DNA of 64,000 bases. Source: Phycisphaerales bacterium. GTDB taxonomy: Bacteria; Planctomycetota; Phycisphaerae; Phycisphaerales; UBA1924. Positions 56,511 through 64,000 of the stretch are shown piece by piece. The number at the start of each line of letters is the position of its first letter. Positions within the stretch are counted from its first letter, which is position 1. Location: contig JALUWX010000010.1 in assembly GCA_027019265.1 (NCBI GenBank), positions 1-64,000 on the forward strand, read 5' to 3'. A model generated the notes under the pieces. That model was not told where the DNA came from. It saw only the letters and a list, made by a program, of their open reading frames with translations, and made no database searches. The translations under genes and the position numbers were made by a program.

Positions 56511-56582
56511 TCCCGATCACCCCGTGTTCGGGACTCTTTCCGACCCCAAAGGACCGCCGTGCTCCCACCCACACCAGACACC

Positions 56583-57527
56583 ATGAACGTGGTCCAAGCG
56601 ATCGTCCTCGGGATCGTCGAGGGGATCACGGAGTACCTCCCCGTCTCCTCCACAGGGCACCTGATCATCGCGTCCGACCTGCTCGGGCTGGTCGAGACCG
56701 AAGCCCAGCGCTCCGCCGTCGACGCCTTCAACATCGTCATCCAGGGGGGCGCGATCCTCGCCGTCCTCGGGCTCTACTTCCCGCGCGTCGTCCAGATGTG
56801 CAGAGGGCTCCTCGGGAAAGACAAGGAAGGGCTCAAGCTCGCGCTCAACATCATCGTTGCGTTCCTCCCGGCGGCGATCCTCGGGGTCCTCCTCAACGAC
56901 TGGATCGAAGCGACCCTCTTCAACACCCCGATGGTCCTGACCGCGCTCGCGCTGGGCGGGGTCTTCATGATCGGGATCGACCATTTCAAGTTCGACAAGG
57001 ACCACCCCGTGGACTCCCCCGACCAGGGACCCGATCTCCACGAGCTCTCGTTCGGGAAGTGTCTCACGATCGGGCTCCTCCAGTGTGTCGCGATGTGGCC
57101 GGGCACGTCCCGTTCCATGATGACCATCGCCGGGGGGGTCCTGATGGGGCTCAAGCCCAGACGCGCGGCCGAGTTCTCCTTCCTCCTGGGTCTCCCGACC
57201 CTCGGGGGCGCGTGTGTCTACTCCCTCCTCAAGAACGTCACATCCGACGGCCCGAACATGTTCGAGCTCATCGGCGCGGTCCCCATCGCCGTCGGGATCC
57301 TCGTCGCGACCGTCTCCGCCGCGCTCGCTGTGAAGTGGTTGGTGTCCTTCCTCACCAAGCACGGGCTCGCGATCTTCGGGTATTACCGACTCCTCCTCAC
57401 CCTCGTCCTCGGCGGGCTCATCTGGTCCGGTATCGTGACCCTGAACGCGCCGACCCCCGATGATGCGCCCGATCCCGGGATTTCAGCGAACCAGGACCCC
57501 CAATCGACGACGAGCACTGAACCATGA
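56583..57527 (+). CDS. uppP: undecaprenyl-diphosphatase
   Basis: A 314-aa integral membrane enzyme that dephosphorylates undecaprenyl pyrophosphate to recycle the lipid carrier for peptidoglycan. MNVVQAIVLGIVEGITEYLPVSS is the canonical N-terminus (shown in part, with catalytic Glu), and MWPGTSRSMMTIAGG carries the Arg/Ser active-site block. About eight transmembrane helices. A GTG at 56559 with AAAGGA upstream is a possible start that would add eight residues. The TGA overlaps the serA ATG. Confidence 0.94.
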   Translation: MNVVQAIVLGIVEGITEYLPVSSTGHLIIASDLLGLVETEAQRSAVDAFNIVIQGGAILAVLGLYFPRVVQMCRGLLGKDKEGLKLALNIIVAFLPAAILGVLLNDWIEATLFNTPMVLTALALGGVFMIGIDHFKFDKDHPVDSPDQGPDLHELSFGKCLTIGLLQCVAMWPGTSRSMMTIAGGVLMGLKPRRAAEFSFLLGLPTLGGACVYSLLKNVTSDGPNMFELIGAVPIAVGILVATVSAALAVKWLVSFLTKHGLAIFGYYRLLLTLVLGGLIWSGIVTLNAPTPDDAPDPGISANQDPQSTTSTEP

Positions 57528-58792
57528 GCACCACCCTCCAAGACGAGCCCGCGCCCATGCAGACCTCCTTCCCCAAGGACAAGATCGAAATCGTCCTCCT
57601 CGAAGGGACCCACCCCTCCGGGACCCAGCTCATCGAACGCGCGGGCTACACCGTGCGCACCCACCCGGGTGCGCTCGAAGGGGACGCGCTCATCGACGAG
57701 ATCAAACGCGCCCACATCGTCGGGATCCGCTCCAAGACCCAGCTCACCCAGGACGTCATCGAGCAGTGCGAGCGTCTCGTCACGATCGGGTGTTTCTGCG
57801 CCGGGACCAACCAGGTGGATCTCGAAGCGGCCGCCCGCGCGGGGGTCCCCGTGTTCAACTCCCCCTTCTCCAACACGCGCAGTGTCGCGGAGCTCACCAT
57901 CGCGGAGATCGTCATGCTCTCGCGCCGTGTCCCCCACCACACGCGCCTCATGCACGACGGCGGATGGGACAAGAGCGCTTCCGAGTCGCACGAGGTCCGC
58001 GGGAAGACCCTCGGGATCGTCGGGTACGGGCACATCGGGTCCCAGGTCTCCGTCCTCGCGGAAGCGATGGGGATGCGCGTCGTCTTCTACGACATCGACT
58101 CCAAGCTCCCCCTCGGGAACGCTGAACCCGTCGGATCCCTCGACGAACTCCTCGCCGTTGCGGACGTCGTCACGATCCACGTTCCCGAAACGGACGTCAC
58201 CAAGGGGATGATGACCCAGAACAAGATCCGCGCGATGAAGAAGGGGTCCTACCTCATCAATAACGCGCGAGGGACCGTCGTCGATCTCGACGCGCTCCGC
58301 GCCGCGCTCGACGACAACCACATCCGAGGCGCGGCCGTGGACGTCTTCCCCGAAGAACCCGCCAAACGCGGCGACGGCTTCACCAGCCCCCTCCAGGGCG
58401 CGAGCAACGTCATCCTCACCCCCCACATCGGCGGCTCCACCCAGGAAGCCCAGGAAGCCATCGCCATCGATGCCGCCACCCGGCTCCTCCGCTTCCTCGA
58501 CCACGGGTCCACCACGGGCGCCGTGAACGTCCCGAACGTCGATCTCCCGAGCCAGGACCGGGACGAGGGACGCGCGCACCGGATCCTCAACTTCCATCGC
58601 AACGTCCCCGGGGTCCTCGGGAAGATCCACAGCGCCGCCTCCGAACTCGGGGTCAACATCTCGGGTCAGTACCTCCGGACCATGGGCGAGCTCGGGTACA
58701 TCGTCCTCGACGCGGACCCCAAGGACGCCGCCGCCCTCTTCTCGCGCATCGAATCCATCGACGAGTCCATCAAATCGCGCATGCTCTGGTGA
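57524..58792 (+). CDS. serA: D-3-phosphoglycerate dehydrogenase
   Basis: A 422-aa enzyme of the first step of serine synthesis, oxidising 3-phosphoglycerate with NAD. It has the E. coli-type architecture: substrate domain, NAD-binding domain with GIVGYGHIGSQVSVLAEAMG, catalytic region LINNARGTVVDLDAL and PHIGGSTQEAQEA, and a C-terminal ACT regulatory domain (about 345-420, RILNFHRNVPGVLGKIH). Feedback by serine through ACT is the family norm. An N-terminal extension of about 18 residues is present. The ATG overlaps uppP. glyA elsewhere in the window uses its product. Confidence 0.96.
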   Translation: MSTTLQDEPAPMQTSFPKDKIEIVLLEGTHPSGTQLIERAGYTVRTHPGALEGDALIDEIKRAHIVGIRSKTQLTQDVIEQCERLVTIGCFCAGTNQVDLEAAARAGVPVFNSPFSNTRSVAELTIAEIVMLSRRVPHHTRLMHDGGWDKSASESHEVRGKTLGIVGYGHIGSQVSVLAEAMGMRVVFYDIDSKLPLGNAEPVGSLDELLAVADVVTIHVPETDVTKGMMTQNKIRAMKKGSYLINNARGTVVDLDALRAALDDNHIRGAAVDVFPEEPAKRGDGFTSPLQGASNVILTPHIGGSTQEAQEAIAIDAATRLLRFLDHGSTTGAVNVPNVDLPSQDRDEGRAHRILNFHRNVPGVLGKIHSAASELGVNISGQYLRTMGELGYIVLDADPKDAAALFSRIESIDESIKSRMLW

Positions 58793-58800
58793 ACAAGCCC

Positions 58801-58806
58801 TACCCT
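58801..58806 (+). promoter_or_regulatory. -10 element of tsaE, start-proximal
   Basis: TACCCT, eight bases before the ATG at 58815; predicts a leaderless mRNA. It sits right behind the serA stop. Confidence 0.4.
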
Positions 58807-58814
58807 CTCTCTCG

Positions 58815-59483
58815 ATGGTCTCGATCGGTCAACAATCCCGCATGAAGCCCCTGGTGCGCCAGTCCGACGCGCTCGAACACACCACGACGATCGCGCGTGA
58901 TGTCAGCGCCGTCCTGCGCCCCGGAGACACGATCCGTCTTGTCGGGGACCTGGGCGCGGGGAAGACCACCTTCGTCCGTGCGCTGTGCGCGGAGCTCGGG
59001 GTCGATCCGAGCGAGGTCTCCTCCCCCACCTTCGTGCTCATGCACGTCCACGAACGCAAGAACAAAGCCCCGATCGCGCACCTCGACTGCTACCGACTCA
59101 GCGACGACGACGAGCTGGGTGCGCTCGGGACGGACGACCTCATCGAGCAAAGCGCCATCTTCCTCATCGAATGGCCGGACCGCGCCCCGGACCTCGCGGA
59201 CCCCGAAACCTCGTGCACAATCACGATCGAACACGCCGGCGAAACCTCGCGCGTCTTCACAATCGCTCCACCTCCCTCGTGGCGCGATCGTCCCGAATAC
59301 GGCGCGCTCCGGACCCGCGGACCCGCGAAATGCCCCGCAACGGGCGCTCCCGTCCACCCCGAGTGCCCGAGCTGGCCCTTCAGCTCCGACCAAGCCCGGA
59401 TGAGCGACCTCCACGGGTGGCTCACCGAGCGCTACACGATCTCGCGCCCCATCGAACAAGCGGACCTCGAACAGGGCGAGTGA
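58815..59483 (+). CDS. tsaE: TsaE tRNA threonylcarbamoyladenosine ATPase with YacG-like tail
   Basis: A 222-aa protein. Residues 12-150 are TsaE, the ATPase needed for t6A37 modification of ANN-decoding tRNAs: Walker A VGDLGAGKTTFVRAL (Lys50), SPTFVLMH, HLDCYRL and FLIEWPDR. The C-terminal 50 residues (171-222) align with YacG (a zinc-binding gyrase inhibitor): AKCPATGAPV, then WPFSSDQARMSDLHGWLTERY, in place of C-x2-C ... PFC-x3-C ... DLG-x-W. Three of four zinc cysteines are replaced (Thr, Ser, Ala), so metal binding is lost. ATG 58842 is a shorter alternative start. It stands alone between serA and the exbB unit. Confidence 0.92.
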   Translation: MVSIGQQSRMKPLVRQSDALEHTTTIARDVSAVLRPGDTIRLVGDLGAGKTTFVRALCAELGVDPSEVSSPTFVLMHVHERKNKAPIAHLDCYRLSDDDELGALGTDDLIEQSAIFLIEWPDRAPDLADPETSCTITIEHAGETSRVFTIAPPPSWRDRPEYGALRTRGPAKCPATGAPVHPECPSWPFSSDQARMSDLHGWLTERYTISRPIEQADLEQGE

Positions 59484-59506
59484 CCCACAGCGCCGTTGCG
59501 CCGTGA

Positions 59507-59512
59507 TACGCT
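59507..59512 (+). promoter_or_regulatory. -10 element of the exbB operon, start-proximal
   Basis: TACGCT, six bases before the ATG at 59519; predicts a leaderless mRNA. Confidence 0.5.
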
Positions 59513-59518
59513 TGTCGT

Positions 59519-60211
59519 ATGACGACACTCTCCCTCGCGCAGGCCGCATCCCCAACCATCCAGGGCACGAACGTGTGGACCCTTTTCCAGGAGAGCTTCG
59601 ATGTCTTCACGATCATCCTCATCGTCGGTTCCTTCGGCGGAGTCGCGCTCATCACGCGCCTCGCGATGGACGCGCGCGCGAGCGTGATCGCGCCCGAGGA
59701 CACCCCCCGGCGCATCGGTCGCGCCCTCGACGACGGGAAGCCCGACGACGCCGCACGGATCGCGCGGGACGAATCGGGGATCGTGGGCGATGCGATCGCC
59801 GCCGCGCACTCCGCGCGGGGCGCGGGCGCGAGCGCCATGCGCGAAGCGGCCGAGCTCGCCGCGAGCGCCGCGTGCGCGCGCTGGACCCGACCCCTCGAGT
59901 TCCTCAAAACCGTCGGAGAGCTCGGCCCCCTCGTCGGGCTCGCCGGGACCGTGTGGGGGATGATCCTCGCCTTCGTCCGACTCGGACAAGCGGGGGGCGC
60001 GGCGGGACCCACGGACCTCTCCCTCGGGATCTCCAAAGCCCTCTTCCACACCCTCCTCGGGCTCATGCTCGCGATCCCCTGTCTGCTTATCGCCGCATGG
60101 TTCCGCGGGATCATCGAAAAGCACTGCAACAGCGCCTTCAGTGATGCCGGCGCGCTCGTCGATCGACTCGCGGCCCTCGAGTCCGAACCCAAAGAAACTA
60201 AACCTCGCTGA
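59519..60211 (+). CDS. MotA/TolQ/ExbB-family proton channel protein
   Basis: A 230-aa inner-membrane protein with three transmembrane segments: IILIVGSFGGVALITRL at about 33-50 and a conserved pair at about 140-195 (ELGPLVGLAGTVWGMILAF, HTLLGLMLAIPCLLIAAWF). It is the ExbB/TolQ-type stator that uses the proton gradient to drive an outer-membrane or wall machine with two ExbD proteins encoded behind it. The TGA and the next ATG share one base. TACGCT lies six bases before the start, suggesting a leaderless three-gene message. Confidence 0.93.
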   Translation: MTTLSLAQAASPTIQGTNVWTLFQESFDVFTIILIVGSFGGVALITRLAMDARASVIAPEDTPRRIGRALDDGKPDDAARIARDESGIVGDAIAAAHSARGAGASAMREAAELAASAACARWTRPLEFLKTVGELGPLVGLAGTVWGMILAFVRLGQAGGAAGPTDLSLGISKALFHTLLGLMLAIPCLLIAAWFRGIIEKHCNSAFSDAGALVDRLAALESEPKETKPR

Positions 60212-60636
60212 TGCGCGCCGTCTCGATCATCCAGGGTTCCCGCAAGGGCTCCGGGGTCAACGTCACCCCGATGATCGACGTGGTCATGTGCCTCATCGTG
60301 TTCTACCTCATGGTCGGGCAGCTCGCGATCGAAAAGCGTGCGCAGATCTCCATCCCCGAGACCACGACGGGGATCGATCCGAACGACACCGTCGATCCCA
60401 TCGTCATCGGGATCGGCGAGGACGGGACCATCCACCTCGACAATGACACCATCGACCCCGCGCGACTCAAGGGCGAGCTCCAGGGGCTCGTCTCCCGTTC
60501 CCCCGGCGCGCCCGTGCGTGTGCGCGCGGATGAACGCGCTGGGTTCGGGGATGTGCGCCCCGTCCTCGACACCCTCGAAGCAATCGGGGTCACGAGCGTG
60601 GAGTTCGTCACCCTGAAACCCATGGGGGGAGGGTGA
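60211..60636 (+). CDS. ExbD/TolR-family protein 1
   Basis: A 141-aa protein with an N-terminal transmembrane helix (VTPMIDVVMCLIVFYLM, conserved Asp in the helix for proton transfer) and a C-terminal periplasmic ExbD domain (VRVRADERAGFGDVRPVLD and VEFVTLKP). It pairs with the ExbB-like protein. Its stop overlaps the GTG of the second ExbD-like gene by four bases. Confidence 0.93.
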   Translation: MRAVSIIQGSRKGSGVNVTPMIDVVMCLIVFYLMVGQLAIEKRAQISIPETTTGIDPNDTVDPIVIGIGEDGTIHLDNDTIDPARLKGELQGLVSRSPGAPVRVRADERAGFGDVRPVLDTLEAIGVTSVEFVTLKPMGGG

Positions 60637-61103
60637 TCGTGAAACCCTGGATCCACACCCACGAGCACGGCGCGCTCCGCAAACGCTCCATCACGGGCGC
60701 CCCCACCACCAGCGGCCCCATGATGACCCCGATGGTCGACGTCGTCCTCGTCATCCTCATCTTCTTCATGGGGAGCGCCACCATCGCCGGGCACGAATGG
60801 TTCCTCGGCGCATCGATCGAGGACAACGATCCCCAGCCCACGCCCGCCGCGCCCACCCTCGGGCTCCCGACCCCGATCATCGAAACGCGCGTCGTGATGC
60901 TGGGCACCACCCCCCACGTCCTCGGGCTCGGACCCGATCCGATCACCCTCGACGAAGCCCGGAGCGTCATTTCCTCGATGGATATGGACGATCCGGACAC
61001 GATCGTGGTCACGATCAGCGCCGACGACGATGCGCCGATGGGGGACGTCGTGGATCTCCACGACTCGTGGAACGCGCTCGGGGTCCGGGTCCGCCTGGAG
61101 TAA
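60633..61103 (+). CDS. ExbD/TolR-family protein 2
   Basis: A 156-aa second ExbD-like subunit, starting with GTG at 60633. An N-terminal cytoplasmic stretch precedes the helix MMTPMVDVVLVILIFFM, which has the family Asp; the periplasmic domain is less conserved than in ExbD 1. Two ExbD proteins per ExbB is a common planctomycete arrangement and may form a heteromeric stator. No tonB or tolB gene is seen in the window. Confidence 0.9.
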   Translation: MIVKPWIHTHEHGALRKRSITGAPTTSGPMMTPMVDVVLVILIFFMGSATIAGHEWFLGASIEDNDPQPTPAAPTLGLPTPIIETRVVMLGTTPHVLGLGPDPITLDEARSVISSMDMDDPDTIVVTISADDDAPMGDVVDLHDSWNALGVRVRLE

Positions 61104-61169
61104 TCCGGACATCCACGCTTGCGGCGAACAAACCGAATCGGGTACGCTGGATCCAGCGAAGGAGGTCCC

Positions 61170-61868
61170 ATGCGCCCCAGTATCCTCGCCGGAACACTCT
61201 GCTCGATCATCGCCGCGCCCTCGAGCGCGGAGCTGATTATCTTCAAGAACACCGATTCCGATCTCCAGACTCTCGAGTACTACCTCGCGGCGCCCGGGAT
61301 CCAGATCCTGGGTCAGTCCCTCGATATCACCCGCGCCCCCGATGACCAACCCAAACTCGGGGACCTCCCGAGCGGGTCCGTGCTCATCATGTGGACCACG
61401 AGCCCGTTCCGAGAGCTCGGCGAGTTCATCTACGCCGGCCCCGGGCTCAACACCAAACTCGCGATCGACGACGAGCAAGGGGTCGCGATCGATCCCCCCA
61501 CGGGCGCGCCCATCTACTACGACATCTTCCACGATTTCGACAAGGGCAGCCCCATCCGTCCGGACCCCGGGACCGAGTACGAATGGAGCGGGTCCTGGGT
61601 CTGTCTCCACGCGGACGTCTCCACCGCCGGCCCCGAGGGTGTGTACTTCACGGACGACTCGTTCCTGATCGGGGTCCGCTTCAGCGTCGATGAACAGACC
61701 CACTACGGGTTCATCGAGATGGAACGCACCGAGCACGTCGATGGACAATCCCACAGCATCAAGTGGATGCCCAGGCGCTGGGGCTACGAGACCGAACCCG
61801 ACACCGAGATCGACCCGAACGCCAAGCAGCAGCAATGGCGCCCGGCGGGCTCGTCGCGCGGATCCTGA
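61170..61868 (+). CDS. exported protein of unknown function, 232 aa
   Basis: A 232-aa protein with signal peptide (ILAGTLCSIIAAPSSAE) and a beta-rich mature part containing EWSGSWVCLHADVS and YFTDDSFLIGVRFSVDEQTHYGF, which resembles exported lectin-like or PEP-CTERM-type bodies, but the sorting tail is missing. GGAGGTCCC precedes the ATG; TACGCT at 61143-61148 is a plausible -10 element. The stop is followed directly by the convergent fur-type gene with no base between the stops. No recognised family. Confidence 0.72.
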   Translation: MRPSILAGTLCSIIAAPSSAELIIFKNTDSDLQTLEYYLAAPGIQILGQSLDITRAPDDQPKLGDLPSGSVLIMWTTSPFRELGEFIYAGPGLNTKLAIDDEQGVAIDPPTGAPIYYDIFHDFDKGSPIRPDPGTEYEWSGSWVCLHADVSTAGPEGVYFTDDSFLIGVRFSVDEQTHYGFIEMERTEHVDGQSHSIKWMPRRWGYETEPDTEIDPNAKQQQWRPAGSSRGS

Positions 61869-62348
61869 TCAGCTCTCCGAACTCGTGACATAGATCTGGA
61901 GCCGATGACCCTCGGGCTTGAGCCCGCGCTCGGCGCAGAGCTTGTCGCGTAACACGATCAGCTCCGGGATCTCCGCGCTCTCCACGTCCCCCGTATCGAC
62001 ATGGATAATCAGGGTCGATCCGCGCTTCCCCATCGAGAGCTGATAGTGCGACTGGTCCCGATCGAACAGCACCTGCTGGATGATCCTGGACTGTTCGAGG
62101 AGCTTGAGGGTCCGGTACACCGTCGCTTTCGACACCCGGTGCCCGCGCGATTTCATCGTCTCGAGCAGGGTGTCCGCTTCGAAGAGCCCATCGATCTCGA
62201 TGATCGTGTCGAGGATCGCCGCGCGTTCGGGGGTGTACTTGAGCCCTTCCTCCTTGAGGGTGCGCCGGAAAACGGCGCACAGGGGCTCGATGAGCGCATC
62301 ACGCTCCGATTGAGACATCGAGTTCGATTGGATCGGTTCCAGCGCCAT
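61869..62348 (-). CDS. Fur-family regulator lacking all usual metal ligands
   Basis: A 159-aa Fur/PerR-type protein. The winged-helix part is normal (YTPERAAILDTII, GLFEADTLLETM, SKATVYRTLKLLE). The metal sites are not: the HHxHL block is KRGSTL, the CxxC pair is absent (III-HVDTG), and the usual His of GHFEAD is Leu54. Only His148 (GHRLQIY) of the family ligands remains. The length is normal. It may respond to something other than metal, or act constitutively. TAGAAT lies eight bases before the ATG, and divergently a GT-C-like membrane gene starts 56 bases away. Confidence 0.9.
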   Translation of the reverse strand: MALEPIQSNSMSQSERDALIEPLCAVFRRTLKEEGLKYTPERAAILDTIIEIDGLFEADTLLETMKSRGHRVSKATVYRTLKLLEQSRIIQQVLFDRDQSHYQLSMGKRGSTLIIHVDTGDVESAEIPELIVLRDKLCAERGLKPEGHRLQIYVTSSES

Positions 62349-62356
62349 GGGACCCG

Positions 62357-62362
62357 ATTCTA
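62357..62362 (-). promoter_or_regulatory. -10 element of the Fur-family gene, start-proximal
   Basis: TAGAAT on the minus strand, eight bases before the ATG at 62348; predicts a leaderless mRNA. It lies in the 56-base gap shared with the divergent membrane gene. Confidence 0.45.
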
Positions 62363-62390
62363 TCGTCCCGAGCCGCGCGGGGAGCCCGAG

Positions 62391-62396
62391 TACAAT
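62391..62396 (+). promoter_or_regulatory. -10 element of the GT-C-like gene, start-proximal
   Basis: TACAAT, eight bases before the ATG at 62405; predicts a leaderless mRNA. Confidence 0.45.
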
Positions 62397-62404
62397 CGAC
62401 CCCG

Positions 62405-64000
62405 ATGGACGAGACCCGAGGACATCCGATCCGATTGGTCATCGGCGCGAGCGCCCTCGCGTTGATCGTCGGCGCGATCGGTGCCGTCCTCCTCGGGGAA
62501 GGCCCGGACCCCGCCACGCGCATCATCGCCGTCCTCGACATCCTCCTCAGCAGCGCGTGGATCCCCGTGCTCTACCTCGGCGCCTCCATCGGGATCGGAC
62601 GGGTCGCGACCCTCTGGTCCCCCGACCTCCCCCTCCGCGCGCGATGGACCCTCGAACTCGGCGCGGGATTCACCCTCACCCTCTCCCTCACCCACGGGCT
62701 CGGTACCCTCGGGCTCCTCAATCCCCTCAGCGCCTGGATCGTCGTCGGGATCGGGCTCGCCCTCCTTGTGCTGAGTCTCCACGAGCGACAGGACCGGATC
62801 CACGAATGGACCCGGACCCTCACCTTGAGCCCCATCGATCTCCTGTTCTTCGTCGGCGCCGGCGCGATCCTCGCGCTCTCGTGCAACCCACCCGGGTCCC
62901 TCTGGGATTCCGAGTTCGGGAACTACGACTCCCTGAGCTACCACCTCGAGCTCCCCAGACAATGGCTCGAGCTCGGGCGCATCAGCCCCCTCGACACCAA
63001 CGTCTACTCATACCTCCCCTCGTACATGGAGACCTCCACCCTCCATCTGGCGCACCTCGCGCTCGCCCCGCACACCGACCCGTCCGGGCTCTCCGGGATC
63101 GTGACGGACCACGGGCGCATCGCGATCAGCGCCCAGCTCCTGAGCGCCATCGTCACCATCGGCGCGGCCATCGTCTCCGGATCCCTCGCGCGAACGGTCC
63201 TCGATCGCCTCGGAACGAACAACGCCACCAGCACCAACGCATCCCGTCTCGTCCGCGCCCTCGTCCTCTGGACCCCGTGGATGCTCGTCGTCGGATCCCT
63301 CACCTACAACGAATCCGCCGTCGTCCTCCTGATCGGGTGCGCGTCGTGTCTCGCGCTCACCCCGAATGTCTCGGTCACCCAGCGCGCGATCTGGTGCGCC
63401 CTCATCAGCGCCGGCGCGTGCTCGTGCAAACCCACCGCGCTCGTGCTCGGGGTCCCCATCGTCGGGGTCGCGCTGCTCTCCGCGACCAAGCCCAAGCACT
63501 GGGTCCGGGTCGTCCTCCTCGGATCTCTTCTCGGCGCACTCACCCTCGCGCCCTGGCTCATCCGCAACACCATCGCCTCCGGGAACCCGATCTTCCCGAT
63601 GGGCGCCTCCATTTTCGGCGAAGGCCCCTGGACCAGCGCCCAGCACGCGCGATACACCAGCGCCCACACCTTCGCCGGCTCCCCCCTCGAGCGGATCAGC
63701 GCCCTCGTCCTCCCCATGGACGGGCGCTTCCACATCGAGCGCTTCCGCGGGTACACGAACATCCAATGGGGCATCCTCGCCGCCCTCGGGTTCGCGTCCT
63801 CCCTCCTCGCGATCATCCCGACGCGCACCCGACGCGCCGCGCTCCTCACCCTCATCGCGCTCTCCATCACCACCCTCGCGTGGCTCTCGCTCACCCACCT
63901 CCAGTCCCGCTTCCTCATCCCCACGATCCCCGCGCTCAGCGCCGGGGTCGCGCTCGGGTTCGCCGCCCTCGCGCAGCGCGTCCCGTCGAAACCCGCGCAG
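62405..64000 (+). CDS. GT-C-like polytopic membrane protein, C-terminus outside window
   Basis: At least 532 residues, open to the window edge. More than ten hydrophobic segments are visible (for example ALALIVGAIGAVLL, FVGAGAILALS, VALLSA and a run near the end). After an early helix the loop YDSLSYHLELPRQWLELG is typical of GT-C glycosyltransferases that use polyprenol-phosphate sugars, where acidic residues after helix 1 are catalytic. A role in surface glycan or protein glycosylation is probable but not proven. Start fixed by TACAAT eight bases upstream. Divergent from the Fur-family gene. Confidence 0.8.
   Translation, partial: MDETRGHPIRLVIGASALALIVGAIGAVLLGEGPDPATRIIAVLDILLSSAWIPVLYLGASIGIGRVATLWSPDLPLRARWTLELGAGFTLTLSLTHGLGTLGLLNPLSAWIVVGIGLALLVLSLHERQDRIHEWTRTLTLSPIDLLFFVGAGAILALSCNPPGSLWDSEFGNYDSLSYHLELPRQWLELGRISPLDTNVYSYLPSYMETSTLHLAHLALAPHTDPSGLSGIVTDHGRIAISAQLLSAIVTIGAAIVSGSLARTVLDRLGTNNATSTNASRLVRALVLWTPWMLVVGSLTYNESAVVLLIGCASCLALTPNVSVTQRAIWCALISAGACSCKPTALVLGVPIVGVALLSATKPKHWVRVVLLGSLLGALTLAPWLIRNTIASGNPIFPMGASIFGEGPWTSAQHARYTSAHTFAGSPLERISALVLPMDGRFHIERFRGYTNIQWGILAALGFASSLLAIIPTRTRRAALLTLIALSITTLAWLSLTHLQSRFLIPTIPALSAGVALGFAALAQRVPSKPAQ

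Noticed and set aside
1-64000. rRNA, tRNA, insertion sequences, integrases and prophage genes
   Set aside because: I looked through the intergenic regions and protein set and found no tRNA-like cloverleaf, rRNA sequence, transposase or integrase that I could support; a covariance-model search would be decisive for tRNAs.

Overview
The window looks like a chromosomal segment of a high-GC planctomycete, most likely of the class Phycisphaerae. Three exported proteins end in a VPAP-type PEP-CTERM signal followed by an arginine cluster, and two others end in the two-EF-hand C-terminal (GC-type dockerin) module common in that group. There is a 55-residue Hc1/histone-H1-like protein. Cell-wall genes (murG, ftsW, uppP) sit next to lineage-specific families. 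Inference from family content only; no rRNA or tRNA gene was found to confirm it.

Layout. 1-4762: an exported protein cut by the window edge, an iodotyrosine-deiodinase-like flavoprotein, a solitary atpG, a small unknown gene and a PEP-CTERM protein. 4894-15826: an MBL hydrolase, then mostly a minus-strand MoxR/Bat-type cluster: a 1006-aa vWA protein, MoxR ATPase, two paralogous lipoproteins, a third small lipoprotein, a GxxExxY protein, a DUF58 protein and, after a PEP-CTERM gene, a BatA-like vWA protein. 16010-17849: accB-accC. 17850-23295: PEP-CTERM protein, DegT aminotransferase, manA, a UvrC-like protein, a FabZ-like dehydratase and the Hc1-like gene. 23390-28561: a kinase-like phosphotransferase and three exported surface-type proteins. 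28692-31760: ECF sigma factor and a zinc-finger Ser/Thr kinase in one unit. 31755-39746: rsmA, HAD phosphatase, diguanylate cyclase, receiver-like protein, murG-ftsW, rimO. 39931-46674: AtoE and EamA transporters, small proteins, glyA and two tandem zinc-ribbon membrane proteins. 46694-53514: exported methyltransferase, tail-fibre-like exported protein, metallophosphatase plus divergent kinase, amidase-like protein, lipoprotein, TrmL. 53552-64000: two thioredoxin-fold proteins, TrmH-family methyltransferase, uppP-serA, tsaE (with a YacG-like tail), ExbB-ExbD-ExbD, an exported protein, a Fur-family protein without metal ligands and a GT-C-like membrane protein cut by the window edge.

Expression. 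A recurring arrangement is a TAnnnT -10 hexamer lying only 5-8 bases before the start codon, which predicts leaderless mRNAs; I found it at 15 annotated genes and one leader ORF. Clear Shine-Dalgarno sequences are instead found mainly at exported proteins. Genes inside operons are tightly packed, commonly with ATGA stop/start overlaps.

No CRISPR array, insertion sequence, prophage or RNA gene was recognised. The points most worth a second look are the TsaE-YacG fusion with a decayed zinc finger, the MoxR cluster with lipoproteins sharing an identical C-terminal tail, the heptad-repeat beta-helix protein, the metal-site-free Fur protein, and the leaderless promoter pattern.
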